A stretch of DNA of 64,000 nt from the NCBI GenBank assembly GCA_021521415.1, contig JAIQDT010000186.1, forward strand, positions 2,084,001 through 2,148,000. The letters run 5' to 3'. The position numbers and the translations under genes were made by a program. The notes under the pieces were generated by a model. The model did no database searches, was not told the origin of the DNA, and saw only the letters and a program-made list of their open reading frames with translations. Source of the DNA: Bidens hawaiensis. Lineage: Eukaryota; Streptophyta; Magnoliopsida; Asterales; Asteraceae. Shown here one piece after another: positions 51,698 through 62,600 of the stretch. Each line of letters opens with the position of its first letter. The stretch's first letter is position 1.

Positions 51698-53037
51698 CTA
51701 GTCTAGCGCAAGATCATTGGGACGTTTAACCCACAAATGCTCGACCAGCTCATGACGAAGGTTTCCGTGGACCTCACGGTTCTTGAGATATAAGACGTTT
51801 TAGAGTTGTTCATCATCGGTGATTGTCGATTCGGGTCATGAGACGTAACCTTGGTAGTTTTGACATATAGTCATACATTTATCCTCAAGAACATCTTATG
51901 TAGAATCATACAAGTGTAGATGACATCCATTATTTTCCCTTTTGACCAAAACCGTAGTGGTCTCGAAATCAAATGTAAATTTTTCTTTTTAACTCCAAAT
52001 GTCCTTTCAAAATCTTTACGTGTCAATTCTTGCTTCTTCTTAAGGTACTTTCGTTTGTCTTCAACTGGATATGCATAAGCTTGAACAAGTGTCAACCATT
52101 CGTTGTTAATCCCATCAACCAGGTAGTAGTCGTGTTTGAATTGAACCTCGTTCGCATAAAACGATTCAGTTGGCTCAACCCCGTCAATAATGTCATCAAA
52201 TATCGGTGACTGTTCGATAACATTTATGTCGTTATTTGACCCTTCAACACCAAAAAAACACACGCCAGAACAAAATATCACGGGAGGCCGCCGCTTCAAG
52301 TATAATGTTGGGGTCGGGGTGATCACCCGGATGGAACTGACCTCACTAGGCCATAGAACACATATCCCATCCAACATGCGTATAGTTGATGCTACCGAGC
52401 GTTCCGGAAAACCATATTTTTCACTGTGCATCTCGTATATGCGTTGGATATCATACAAACTTGGTTTGTGCAAATATCTCCGTGAGTAAATCGATATGAT
52501 CCCTATTTATAAACATTGTAAGTAAACCCTTGGACAATATATAAAATATAACTAAACGAAACATATATGTATATACGTATACCTTGAAAGAAAAAATGAA
52601 GTGAGTCTCGCGAAACATTTTCAGGCATTTCTAGGTATTCATCCATTGTGTCTGACGAAATTCCATACGCTAGTTGACGAATAGTAGTTGTACATTTTTG
52701 GATGGTCATGGAACCTAGTTTGTGTCTTGCATCTCTTTGTTGAAAAAAAAAAAGATATTGATCCGACAAATCATTTGATAAACGCATGAATAGTTGTCTA
52801 CTCATTCGAAAACGACGCCTAAAATGTTCATCGTCATAAAGGAGATCGGGCTAAAATAGTGACGTACCAAAGTTTCATCAGCGCCCTCTTGATCACGACG
52901 AAGAGGTGGTTGTCTTGTTAGTCTTTGTTTTCCTTGAAATCGTTCAGCCAACACATGTTAACGTTTATTCTCATGGCTTCAAAAATAAGGTTGTCTTCCT
53001 CCAAAGAGTCGGACGTAGAAAAAGAATCCCATTGCAT
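51698..53037 (-). pseudogene. PIF/Harbinger transposase (HARBI1-like), degenerate
   Basis: The minus strand encodes a DDE nuclease-type transposase of PIF/Harbinger elements. The ATG at 53037 gives QWDSFSTSDSLEEDNLIFEA; after a frameshift near 52950, RDQEGADETLV leads into FRMSRQLFMRLSNDLS and QKCTTTIRQLAYGI (52583-52805). A GT-AG intron at 52503-52582 joins in phase to YSRRYLHKPSLYDIQRIYEM, FFGVEGSNNDINVIEQSPIF, FYANEVQFKHDYYLVDGI and RKDFERTFGVKKKNLHLI. A frameshift near 51880 precedes the tail NREVHGNLRHELVEHLW and a stop at 51698. The first catalytic segment is altered (MLDGICVLWPSE in place of the usual GSIDCMHW-type block). Frameshifts and at least two stops make it inactive. Confidence 0.85.
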
Positions 53038-54656
53038 TTTTGGTTTGTAATTGGGTGTATTGGAGAGATATGAGTAGAATGGGTGAGTATTTTCTGTAAG
53101 TTTTTTGGTGTGTAAAAGTATTTGTTATAGAGAAATATAAAAAGCAAAAAAAAAATTAATGTTATAACGGTCGCATGCAAATTCCCCAACAAATTACATT
53201 CCCAACGTTCCTTAATTCACCCACCGCGACTCCACTCGCAGCCGGTCGCTAACGGCTCCACTCGTGGCAGGGTGTTGCGGCGTTATTTTTCGATAATTAG
53301 AGCATTCTCAGTAGCTCCTCTAAAAGTTTTGTGAGAGAAATCTCTAAAAAAATTTTGAAGATTGGTAAGTGGTTATGAGTAGAAGAGAGAAAAAATTTAA
53401 AAAGATATGTAAATTTTGAGTAAATTTAGAGAAACGTTATTCTTCCTTTATTTATTTTTTAATATACTTGAAAGTGGTTGTAAATAGAGGAGCAATAAAT
53501 GATAATTATAAATATGTAAAAAGTATTATTTAATCTATAATATATATAAACAACGAAAACATAAAAGTCTTACGTGTCGCGATGTGGTCGCTCCCCCTTT
53601 ATTTGGAGTCACCAGATTTGCTTGATTTTTAAATGGAGGTTTCTCTTGCATTTGACCCGAATTCATGGGTATGGGCTTACCAAACCCAGATATTCCATAA
53701 ACGGTAACATCTCAATAAATAAAAAATTATTCTCACCAAATTATTGATGTAAAAATCCTATAAAATAGGATATCCTAAAAATTAATATCTTATTTATTTT
53801 AAAACAGATATATATATATATATATTATTTAAAATAGAAAACCAATTTTATAGTAAAAAAAATAAACGGGTCTTGGGTATCATCAAACCATAAGTATATT
53901 ATTAACTTTCATAAATATTATTTATAATTAAAAAAACAAATTTTATAATAAAAAAAATAAACGGGTCTTGGGTCTCATCAAAATCATATAGCTTTTAAAC
54001 CGGGTTATAACATCTCATTTATTTGTGAAAACAATTTATCATCAAACTATAAGTATATTATTAACTTTCATACAATAAAAAAATATATATTCAAAAAATA
54101 AATAAATATTAGAACAAACAATATAAACAACCTCGTAATACGGGGGTAAAAACCAGTTATATATGAGAATGAAAATTTATTGTTTTCTAGTATAACTACA
54201 AGATAGAGAAGTTGTTGTGACCGGTTTATCAATAAAGATAAATTACTAAACCATCTATAGACCAAATCAATAAGGATAAATTACTAAACCATCTATGTAA
54301 GTACCAGTAATATAAAAGAGAATAAAATAAAATTTATAATTGAAAAAGATAAATAGAAATCAATCATGAATCAATAACCTCTAAAACAAATTTATGTACA
54401 TGGAATGGCTAACTTGATGTGGAAAACAAACCACCATAAATACAAAAAATAATAATCCAATCCATTTTAAATCAATTTCATAGTAATACTAGTAGACCCA
54501 CCAACCCAACCAATATCTCAAAACCTAAAGTGTATGCCTAATGTATATCTACCACACCAACCATCCAACCACTTTCATCCTATTTTATATACACAAAACC
54601 CTTCTTTCAAGCAATCCCATAGTACAACCCTTTAATGCATGAGTTACAACACATCC
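53038..54656. other. AT-rich intergenic region
   Basis: No gene is supported. A segment starting GAGCATTCTCAGTAGCTCCTCT (first 20 bases from 53302) is echoed by an inverted AGAGGAGC near 53489, so a small degraded MITE is possible. A TA microsatellite lies at 53811-53825. The segment AAATAAACGGGTCTTGGGT occurs twice (about 53860 and 53958). The 3' untranslated region of the ACR gene must occupy the last few hundred bases. Confidence 0.5.
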
Positions 54657-56798
54657 TCAAGAACAAGATTTGATCAATCCCAATAGGTATAGATTCCTCC
54701 TCACTAAACTACCAAGTGACAACAACACAGCACCACCAAGACTACCTGTGTTTTGTACATCACTCTCACCCTTTTGATGATACATCAATGGTAGTTCCTT
54801 GACTCGCAAGTAACCCGACCCGATTCTATCCATAACCGAATTGATGACCTTTGAATCCACCGGGTTTCCAATCGCATCCGTTACATAGAAAATGTTTAAA
54901 GCCATGCCCAATTTTGTAGATATCTCTGCTTGTGTTACATTCATTGCATTTTCCCTAAATGTTCGTGTCACTTCGGCTAAAAGGCCGGGTTTGTCGGGTT
55001 TAAAGAGCTCTAGCCGCACACCCTTGGATGCTCGTCTTTCAATGGCCGATTTTAAACACATGATCACTCGTTGCTTTTCAGCTTCTGAACTAATCGGGCT
55101 TCCGTCTATATGTCTGATAAAGAATTCCTAAAATCGTAAAAAAGATTTAAACTAGGCAAAATAACATGAACCCATTTTTAACTAAACAATTAAAATGTAA
55201 ACAAGATCAACAAATAACTATATCCGTACCAGAAACGCTTGATCTCCTGCGGTATTGATAGTAGCATGGAACACGACATATTGCATATCCGTTAACGTGC
55301 AAACGACATCAAACAAGAGTTTGGGTCGGTCTTTGACTTGAATGTTGACCACCGAGTACTCTTTCTCACAATTTTGAACAGATACCAACGGTGAATATCG
55401 ACCATGAGCCTTATAAATTGGAACTCTATCATAATCGCGGTCGGCAAACATCATCTGATGAAGCCGTCTTTCGGTGTGAGTAACCGCGATCGAAACCAAA
55501 GTTTTAGCACTTCTGATATCATTATCCCCTTTCAATACATTCTTTAACCGCGCTTCGATTCTATCTATTTTCTTACTATCTTCTATCGGAGACCCAGACT
55601 CACAATCTTTCAAATGAATGATTGACGTGATTCGACCGTTATGAGTCCATACTTTTGACTCAACCACATCACAGTTGAGTTCAGATAAAACTGCAAATAC
55701 TTCGGATAATAGTCCAACTCGGTCAGTGCCGGTTAGTTCTAATGTTGTAATTCCATCAATGGATTTTGATCTTGTGTTATGTATAGTTCCAAGTGACTGC
55801 ATTACAATAATAACAAAATATTTGATATAATGAAATATTTAAAGAAAAAAGTATAAAGAAAAGAGCTTTTGTAAAACAAATTGATTTACCTGTTCAATGC
55901 AATTGATGATGCTACCATCTGTTAATTTGTTGCCATCTAAATTGGTGACATGGAAGACTGTAGATAATTAATGAGATTGATTAACACAAATTAGTAAAGA
56001 GGTAAATCAGACATCATGATTATGATATCTTTATAAAATAAAATAAATAAAATGATTACCATCCATGTTCCATCTTCCATCTGAGGAAACATAACCCTTT
56101 TTAATAGAAAGGTTAAGATCTGTGAGAACTTGAACCGCCTCAAGAAGAATTCCATCATTTCTCGCACTATCAATCTGAAATTAAATCATATTAAATTGTA
56201 AACCAAGCGAGTTATTTGAAAATTTCAAAAATTATAATGTGTAGGGATGAGCATTTTGTACACAGCTTTTCGAAAGATCAAGAACCGGTATCAGTGTTTT
56301 AGGTACAGGTATAAAGATATATGATCATTTTGCAACAAGTACCGAATGACTAGATTCGTTAAAGTACTCAGTATCGATATTCTGGGTATCTATCTCATCC
56401 CTAAATTATTGAGGAAAATATAACATTGAAATTTACCATGATGCGTGTTGCGTCTGCACAGCCAGCATTATCAATCATGACCCTGATGAACAATAATAAT
56501 TAAACAAATGAATGAGTCAAATTAAATTCAATCTTTGAAATCTTTAAGTTGAAAATTAGGCCAAAAACAGAATTGGTCAACAAAAGTCAAAATTAGGCAA
56601 CAAAACAAACTTCTGGAAGATTACCAATAATTTCCGATCATTTCAGACCTCGAATATCATCAACACATAAAACACACCAAAATATTAATTAAAGAACTAA
56701 AACATACAAAGAAAATAATTAACTCACCTTGGGGTATTCATACGAACAATAAGCTTCTCATACTCTTCAAGAAACGGTTTCCGTTCCATCTGCATCAT
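54657..56798 (-). CDS. ACR: ACT domain-repeat protein (ACR family), six coding exons
   Basis: Exons on the minus strand, all with GT-AG introns and matching phases: 56728-56798, 56437-56482, 56060-56174, 55890-55957, 55230-55796 and 54657-55127, giving about 445 aa, the normal ACR length. The start is [20 protein letters not shown]. Four ACT modules: about residues 35-110 ([19 protein letters not shown]), 118-200 ([20 protein letters not shown]), 249-300 ([19 protein letters not shown]) and 326-400 ([19 protein letters not shown]). The family hallmark [16 protein letters not shown] is at 209-224, and the conserved tail LGLIKS is kept. ACT domains usually bind amino acids; plant ACR proteins are thought to be sensors, related to the ACT part of bacterial GlnD but without its catalytic domains. 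Exact target and paralogue are not decidable here. No stop or frameshift; this is the one clear host gene. Confidence 0.94.
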
Positions 56799-57023
56799 TT
56801 TTGTAGTCTTTAACGGCAGGAACTAACGGATCAAACGTTTGGAGCAGGTGCTGGTTTTATGGGTGATTTGAAGAGTAAAGATGCAAAGATTAGAGGTAAT
56901 AAAGAGCCCAAATTTGAAGAGATTGGTAATAATATTATCGACTGGGTGTTATTTTTTTTTATTTCTCTCTCTTGAAACGAAGCACGCTTTTCGGTTAATT
57001 GTCTCCCAATGTGCATGACGCGT

Positions 57024-57030
57024 ATTTATA
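57024..57030 (-). promoter_or_regulatory. TATA box of the ACR gene
   Basis: The minus strand reads TATAAAT within AATATAAATACGCG, about 226 bases upstream of the ACR start codon. That distance fits a 5' leader of roughly 195 bases. The leader passes through a CT-rich/AAAAAAAAT tract (56945-56975). No alternative upstream ATG in frame was found. Confidence 0.55.
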
Positions 57031-57975
57031 TTGGAGCAACATTTTTTTCATAATAAATAATTGGAGGAATTATTATTAAATTTGAAAAAGATGAACTGGA
57101 TTTTAGTTTGAACGAGTGAAGACCGGGTGAATTATAGATAAGGTTTTAAGTTGAATTATAGATAAAGTTTATTTTAAATGAGATAATTTATACGTCTGCA
57201 ATCGCGTGATCGCAAACAGTGCTTATTTGCTTAATAGCTCATGTTAATCATCTCATGTTTTTTTGGAAAACCTACTGCTCAAATGCCTATTACAATAAAA
57301 CCCTATTGAGTTTAGATTCGAACTTGGAATCTTGCAGTCTCTAGCCCGAGTCGAGCCCGAGTCAAGTCAGGGTGGGTTCGAGCTTGGAAAAAAACGAGCA
57401 TGTGATCGTGCCAACAAATTGACCATGACCCGAGCCAATCTTAGGTTGAGTTTAGGTCGAACTCGACTCCGGTCGTTTCAAATCAATTTTTTTATCTTGT
57501 TTTGTTGGTGCTTTTATCGAGCAAACAACGAACTTGAACTTCAAACCGCGAGCTTTTTAAATAACCTTGCGCATACAATGCCAAATAAAATATAGATAAA
57601 AATAAGGCCATTAGGTATACTCTAACCCATCTTAATTCCACATAAGCTCCACATCACTTATTTTTTTTCTCTTTCACTCTATGTCATCCAAAGGAAATTG
57701 TTTAACTCATTTAACACATAATTAATATAACAAATCAATTAGTAATTAATACATATTTTTCCTTTTAACCCGTTAAAAGCATAACTCATGAGTCTTTTTA
57801 GCACACTTAACACAAGTAGGGAGTGGTTTAATCCATCTCTAAAGTGTCATGTCACTTTAACCTATGTAAATATTAGATTATACCACATGGCCTAAGAAAT
57901 CTATGCATCTTTTAATTTTGTATTTTAAATCTTTTCTAACAATAACATTAAAGACTTTCAAACAATAACATTAAA
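57031..57975. other. ACR upstream region / intergenic
   Basis: No gene seen. The frame at 57332-57595 has no protein features. A 23-base unit beginning AACAATAACATTAAAGA is repeated in tandem at 57938 and 57961, just before the LINE. Confidence 0.6.
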
Positions 57976-57988
57976 GATTTGTAATAAG

Positions 57989-59677
57989 ATGCGGAACCCT
58001 AGGCCGCCGTCGCAGGTGCCGGCGGTTACGAAAGAAAGACGGGTATCAAAATTCTTCATCACGAATCTCCCGGAGGGTTCTACACCGTGGGAATTGGCAG
58101 AGTTTATGAAAGGGTTCGGGGACGTTGCAGGGGCGTTCGTAGCAAAAAAGAAAGACAAAGATGGTAGGCGATTCGGGTTTGTTTCCTTCATTAATGTTCG
58201 AGATTTGGTGGATTTGGAAAAGAAGCTTTCTGGCATCAAGATGGGTAAGAATAGGTTAGTTATTAATATTGCTAAGTTTGCAATTGAAAATGGGGGGCAG
58301 TGGAGTAGTAGACAGGTTAGTGGGAGCAAGCCGGTGGCGAAGGGGATGAACGGTGGGGTAGAAATGGGGAGGGGGAGGAAGAAGGAGGAGAAGAGCAGTG
58401 AAAGATTCAGAGCGAATAATGGTGTCACGGTAAGGGGAATGTGGGGAAGGTCGTTCCGGGACATTTTGGCTGACAGGAAAGGCGGTGAAGACACCGGGGG
58501 GGAGAAGAAAGATGTCAATGGTTGCGAGGTGGTTATTCCTGATTCGACCGGCGCTTTTCAAGGGAAGTATAGAAGGTCATTGGTGGGACGAGCGATAGAC
58601 TTCAAAGCACTTATTGATATGCGCCGGTTTGTTAATTCGGTGGGGAGGCGTGAGGTTGGGTTGCAGTATCTTGGGGGCATTTCGGTGTTGTTAACGTTTG
58701 AAAACGAATTCGAAGCTTCTAACTTCCTTGAAGATAAACCGGTATGGAATGATTGGTTCTTGTCGTTGGATAGGTGGACTGGACAGTCATTGCATGGTGA
58801 AAGAGTTGCGTGGTTAAAGATTGTTGGGGTACCGTTGCATTTGGCTTGTAATGAGACATTTGACTTGATTGGTGAGAAGTTTGGGAAGATTCTTAAAGCT
58901 TCTCAACTTTCGGAGAATGACGGGGACTTATCGGTTAGTTGTATTGGTATTTTAAGGGGTGAGGGGTTGAAGATTGACAATCTAGTCACTTTGGTTTGGA
59001 AAGATAAGTTATTTCGGGTCTCGGTTTATGAAGAAGTGGGTGACTGGATTCCGGATTGGTTGGAAGCGGATGGTAATTCTAGAGAATCAGGAGACGGGGT
59101 TGAACAGGGTTTTAATGATGGTGATCAATTGGAAGAAGGTGAAATTAGGGGGGTTAATGATGCTGTTGGAAATATTTTGCATGAAGGTGAGTTTATGGTC
59201 GGATGTAGTTCCCATCAAAAAAAGTACAGGAAAAAGAAATTGAAAAAGAAGGTAGGGGGTGGGCTTGGAGATGGTGGGGTTGTTGGGCCAGAGGTGGGAC
59301 GGTCTAAGAAAAGGCCCAGATGTGCATCCAGTGATCCTTTTAGTCTTAATTCAATTATTGGGATTACAAACTGTGGAAAGTATACCCAGATGGAGAATGA
59401 AGGTGACGGTTCGGGAGTGGGGATTAGTGGTTCATTCGGAGGAGTGGATCTCAACAGTACCCCTGTTGGTTTTGAAATGAATGGAGGTGACGGTCAGGAC
59501 AGTATGAGGGTGGGGGCGGATGGAGGAGATAAAGTGGGGGTTGGTCGGGAGTCAGTGGATGAAGAGGTTGCGGCCACGGTTGAGACGGGTTTGGTAGCTG
59601 GAGTGCAGATTCACGGTTTTGAAGGCTTGGTTAAGGAGAACATTGTAGTGGGAGGTATTAATGGTGTTTTATCATGA
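57989..59677 (+). CDS. LINE (L1-type) ORF1, RNA-binding protein, 562 aa
   Basis: Uninterrupted frame. The N-terminus carries an RRM: RNP2-like FFITNL (residues 22-27) and RNP1-like RRFGFVSF (60-67), ending near residue 100. A DUF4283-like region follows (about 207-310: RRFVNSVGRREVGLQYLGGI, WLKIVGVPLHLACNETFDLI). A Lys-rich stretch (about 411-425, KKYRKKKLKKK) could act as a nuclear signal, and the C-terminus is Gly/Asp/Val-rich. I see no CCHC zinc knuckle. ORF1 proteins coat LINE RNA and accompany it to the nucleus. The stop overlaps the ORF2 start (ATGA at 59674-59677), suggesting reinitiation or coupled translation. Start chosen: first ATG, six bases after a possible target duplication. 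Confidence 0.9.
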   Translation: MRNPRPPSQVPAVTKERRVSKFFITNLPEGSTPWELAEFMKGFGDVAGAFVAKKKDKDGRRFGFVSFINVRDLVDLEKKLSGIKMGKNRLVINIAKFAIENGGQWSSRQVSGSKPVAKGMNGGVEMGRGRKKEEKSSERFRANNGVTVRGMWGRSFRDILADRKGGEDTGGEKKDVNGCEVVIPDSTGAFQGKYRRSLVGRAIDFKALIDMRRFVNSVGRREVGLQYLGGISVLLTFENEFEASNFLEDKPVWNDWFLSLDRWTGQSLHGERVAWLKIVGVPLHLACNETFDLIGEKFGKILKASQLSENDGDLSVSCIGILRGEGLKIDNLVTLVWKDKLFRVSVYEEVGDWIPDWLEADGNSRESGDGVEQGFNDGDQLEEGEIRGVNDAVGNILHEGEFMVGCSSHQKKYRKKKLKKKVGGGLGDGGVVGPEVGRSKKRPRCASSDPFSLNSIIGITNCGKYTQMENEGDGSGVGISGSFGGVDLNSTPVGFEMNGGDGQDSMRVGADGGDKVGVGRESVDEEVAATVETGLVAGVQIHGFEGLVKENIVVGGINGVLS

Positions 59678-62600
59678 ATTTTTTATCTTTGAATCTTTGC
59701 GGGTTTGGGGGGGGGGGTGGTTATAAGGCTAGTTGGGTTAGAGATTTGGTTGGCAGTGAGAAAGTGGATGTTGGTGTTTTTCAAGAGACCAAACTGGAGA
59801 TTGTTACTAGAGAGTTGTTGGCCAAATTCTGGGTTAAAGGTAATTTCGAGTTCGAGTATGTTGCTTCGTCGGGTTTGTCGGGTAGTTTATGTTGTGTTTG
59901 GGACCCTAGAGTTTTTGGGGTGTTAGATTGTATAAAGGATAGGAATTTTTTGTTTTTAAAAGGTTTCATGAAAGGTGAGGGGAGTCTTTTGAATATTGTT
60001 AACGTGTATGCTCCGCAAGGGGCGATGAGTAAGAGGATGTTGTGGGATCGGTTGTCGGATTTGGTTGGAGGTGGTGACGGGTTTTGGGTGGTTTGTGGAG
60101 ATTTTAACGTTGTCAGGGAGGCGTCTGAACGAAGGAATTCGGTGTTCAAAGGGGGGTGCTCTCGGTCGTTTAATGGGTTTATCCGGGAAGCTAATCTTAG
60201 GGAGTTTGAGATGCGTAATTTCCGGTTCACGTGTATTCGTGAAGGGGGGAAGAAATGTAGTAAGTTGGATCGGTTTTTAGTTAGTGTTGATTTTTTTAAT
60301 AAATGGCCGGAAGCTTGTTTGAGGGCTTTGTCTACATGTATATCGGATCATAGGCCTATTATTTTGTCGTGTAAAGAGGTTAACTTTGGCCCTCGGCCGT
60401 TTAGGGTGTTGAACTCTTGGACGTGTCGTGCCGGGTTCGAAGATGTGGTGAATATGGCGGTGGACTCTTTTGTTTTTGAAGGCTCGTCGGATTTGAGGTT
60501 GCTAGCTAAACTTAAATGGTTGCAGATTCACATTAAACGGTGGAGGGATGAGATGGTAGTTAAAGAGGAAGAGGAGAAAAAGGTGGTTCGAGAGGAAATG
60601 GCTATTTTAGAAGAATGTCTTGAAGAAAGGGATTTAGAGGTGGATGAAGTATGGACTTTAGCAAGGTGTAAAGCGGTTTTAAAAGAACATGAAGGTTTGA
60701 AGCTTCAAGATTTGATTCAAAGATCTCGATTGAAGTGGGCAAGGGATGGAGATGATAATACTAAGTTCTTTCATTCTATGGTTAATTGTCGCAAAGCCTC
60801 GAATGGGATTCCAGGGTTGAATGTTAATGGGGTGTGGGTTACTAAGGCGTCGTTAATTAAAAAAGAAGTTTTTCGGTTTTTTAGGGAGCGTTTTCATGAA
60901 GATTTGGATAATAGACCGCATTTGAGATGTATTAATTGTTTAAGGCTGTCGGAAGAGGATAGTGGGTTTTTGGTTGAGCGGTTTAAAACTTCGGAGATTA
61001 AAGCCGCAGTTTTTGAATGTGGAAGTGACAAAGCGCCGGGACCGGATGGGTTCAATTTTTTCTTTATTAAAAAGTTTTGGGGAGTGTTTGAAGAAGACTT
61101 TTATGCAGCTTTTACAGATTTTTTTGAGGACGGTAAGATCAATATAGGTTGTAACTCTTCGTTTATCACGTTGATTCCTAAGAAGAAGGATCCTTTGTCA
61201 TTAAACGACTACCGGCCTATTAGTTTGGTGGGAGTTATTGCTAAGGTTATTTCCAAGCTGTTGGCGAATAGGATGAAAGTGGTGTTGGACTCGGTTATTT
61301 CGGATCAACAGTCGGCGTTTATTCGTGGTAAGTCTATTATAGATGGGCCGCTTGTGATTAATGAAGTTGTTTCGTGGTGTAAGTTAAAGAAGAAGAAATG
61401 TTTTTTCTTGAAAATAGACTTTGAGAAAGCGTATGATAACGTGAATTGGGATTTTGTGATTTCTATTCTTCATCAAATGAATTTCCCGGATAGATGGTGT
61501 CAGTGGGTTAGAGGACTTCTTTCTTCAGCTCGGTCCGCGGTGTTGGTCAATGGGAGTCCGACTTACGAGTTTAAATGTTCTAAAGGAATGAGACAAGGTG
61601 ATCCTAGTTCTCCTTTTTTGTTTCTCGTTGTTATGGAGGCGCTTTCGTGTATGATTCGTGCGGTGTGCGATGAAGGTTTATTTTGTGGAATCAAACTTCC
61701 TAACAATGGGCCGGTTCTTTCTCATTTGTTTTATGCGGACGATGCGATGATTTTGGGGGAGTGGTCTATTGATAATATTAAGTGTGTTATTAGAGTGTTG
61801 AGGTGTTTTTATTTATGTTCCGGGTTGAAGATTAACGTGGCTAAATCGTCTTTGTTCGGTGTGGGTGTGGAGGATGATGAGATAGGGCGCATGGCGAACG
61901 TTATTGGGTGTAGGAAAGGTGAGTTTCCGTTTGAGTATTTAGGGCTCAAAGTTGGGGCGAATATGAATCGGATTGTTAGTTGGAATCCTGTGGTGGATAT
62001 CATTCATAATAGGTTGGATTCTTGGAAGGTGAAAACTTTATCGATTGGAGGTAGGGTTACGCTTATTAAGTCGGTTCTTTCGAGTTTACCGGTGTATTAT
62101 ATGTCACTCTATGTTGTTCCTAAAGCGGTTATTAAGAAGATCGATTCGTTATATAAGAAGTTTCTTTGGGGAGGCTCGGTGGAGTCTAAGAAAATTCATT
62201 GGGTTGCGTGGGAGAGAGTTGCGGTGCCGATAAAGGAAGGGGGACTTGGTATTTGTAGTACTGGTGTTTCCAGTGTTGCTTTGATAAGTAAGTGGCTGTG
62301 GAGGTATAAGAGTGAAAATGGTCTTTGGAAGAGGGTTATTTGTGCTATTCATAGGTCGTCGGTTGGGTGGGGTGGGTTACCAATTGGTAGGTTGGGTAAT
62401 GGGGTGTGGGCTAATATAGCTAAACAGGTGAATAAGCTTTCAGTCGGAAATGTTCCTTTTCGGAATTTTTTTAAGGGAGAAGTTCGTTCGGGGGGTGCGA
62501 TTCAATTTTGGTTGGATCCTTGGATGACTTCAGTGCCCTTAAAGGATGTTTATTGTAATGCTTTTAAGGTTGAAAGGTTTAAAAATTGTTTGGTTTCGGA

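Noticed and set aside
53302..53500. Small MITE with GAGCATTCTC-type end
   Set aside because: Only one end and an 8-base inverted match are visible; too weak to define an element.
57958..58561. 186-aa minus-strand frame
   Set aside because: It is antisense to the LINE ORF1 RRM region, with no independent support.
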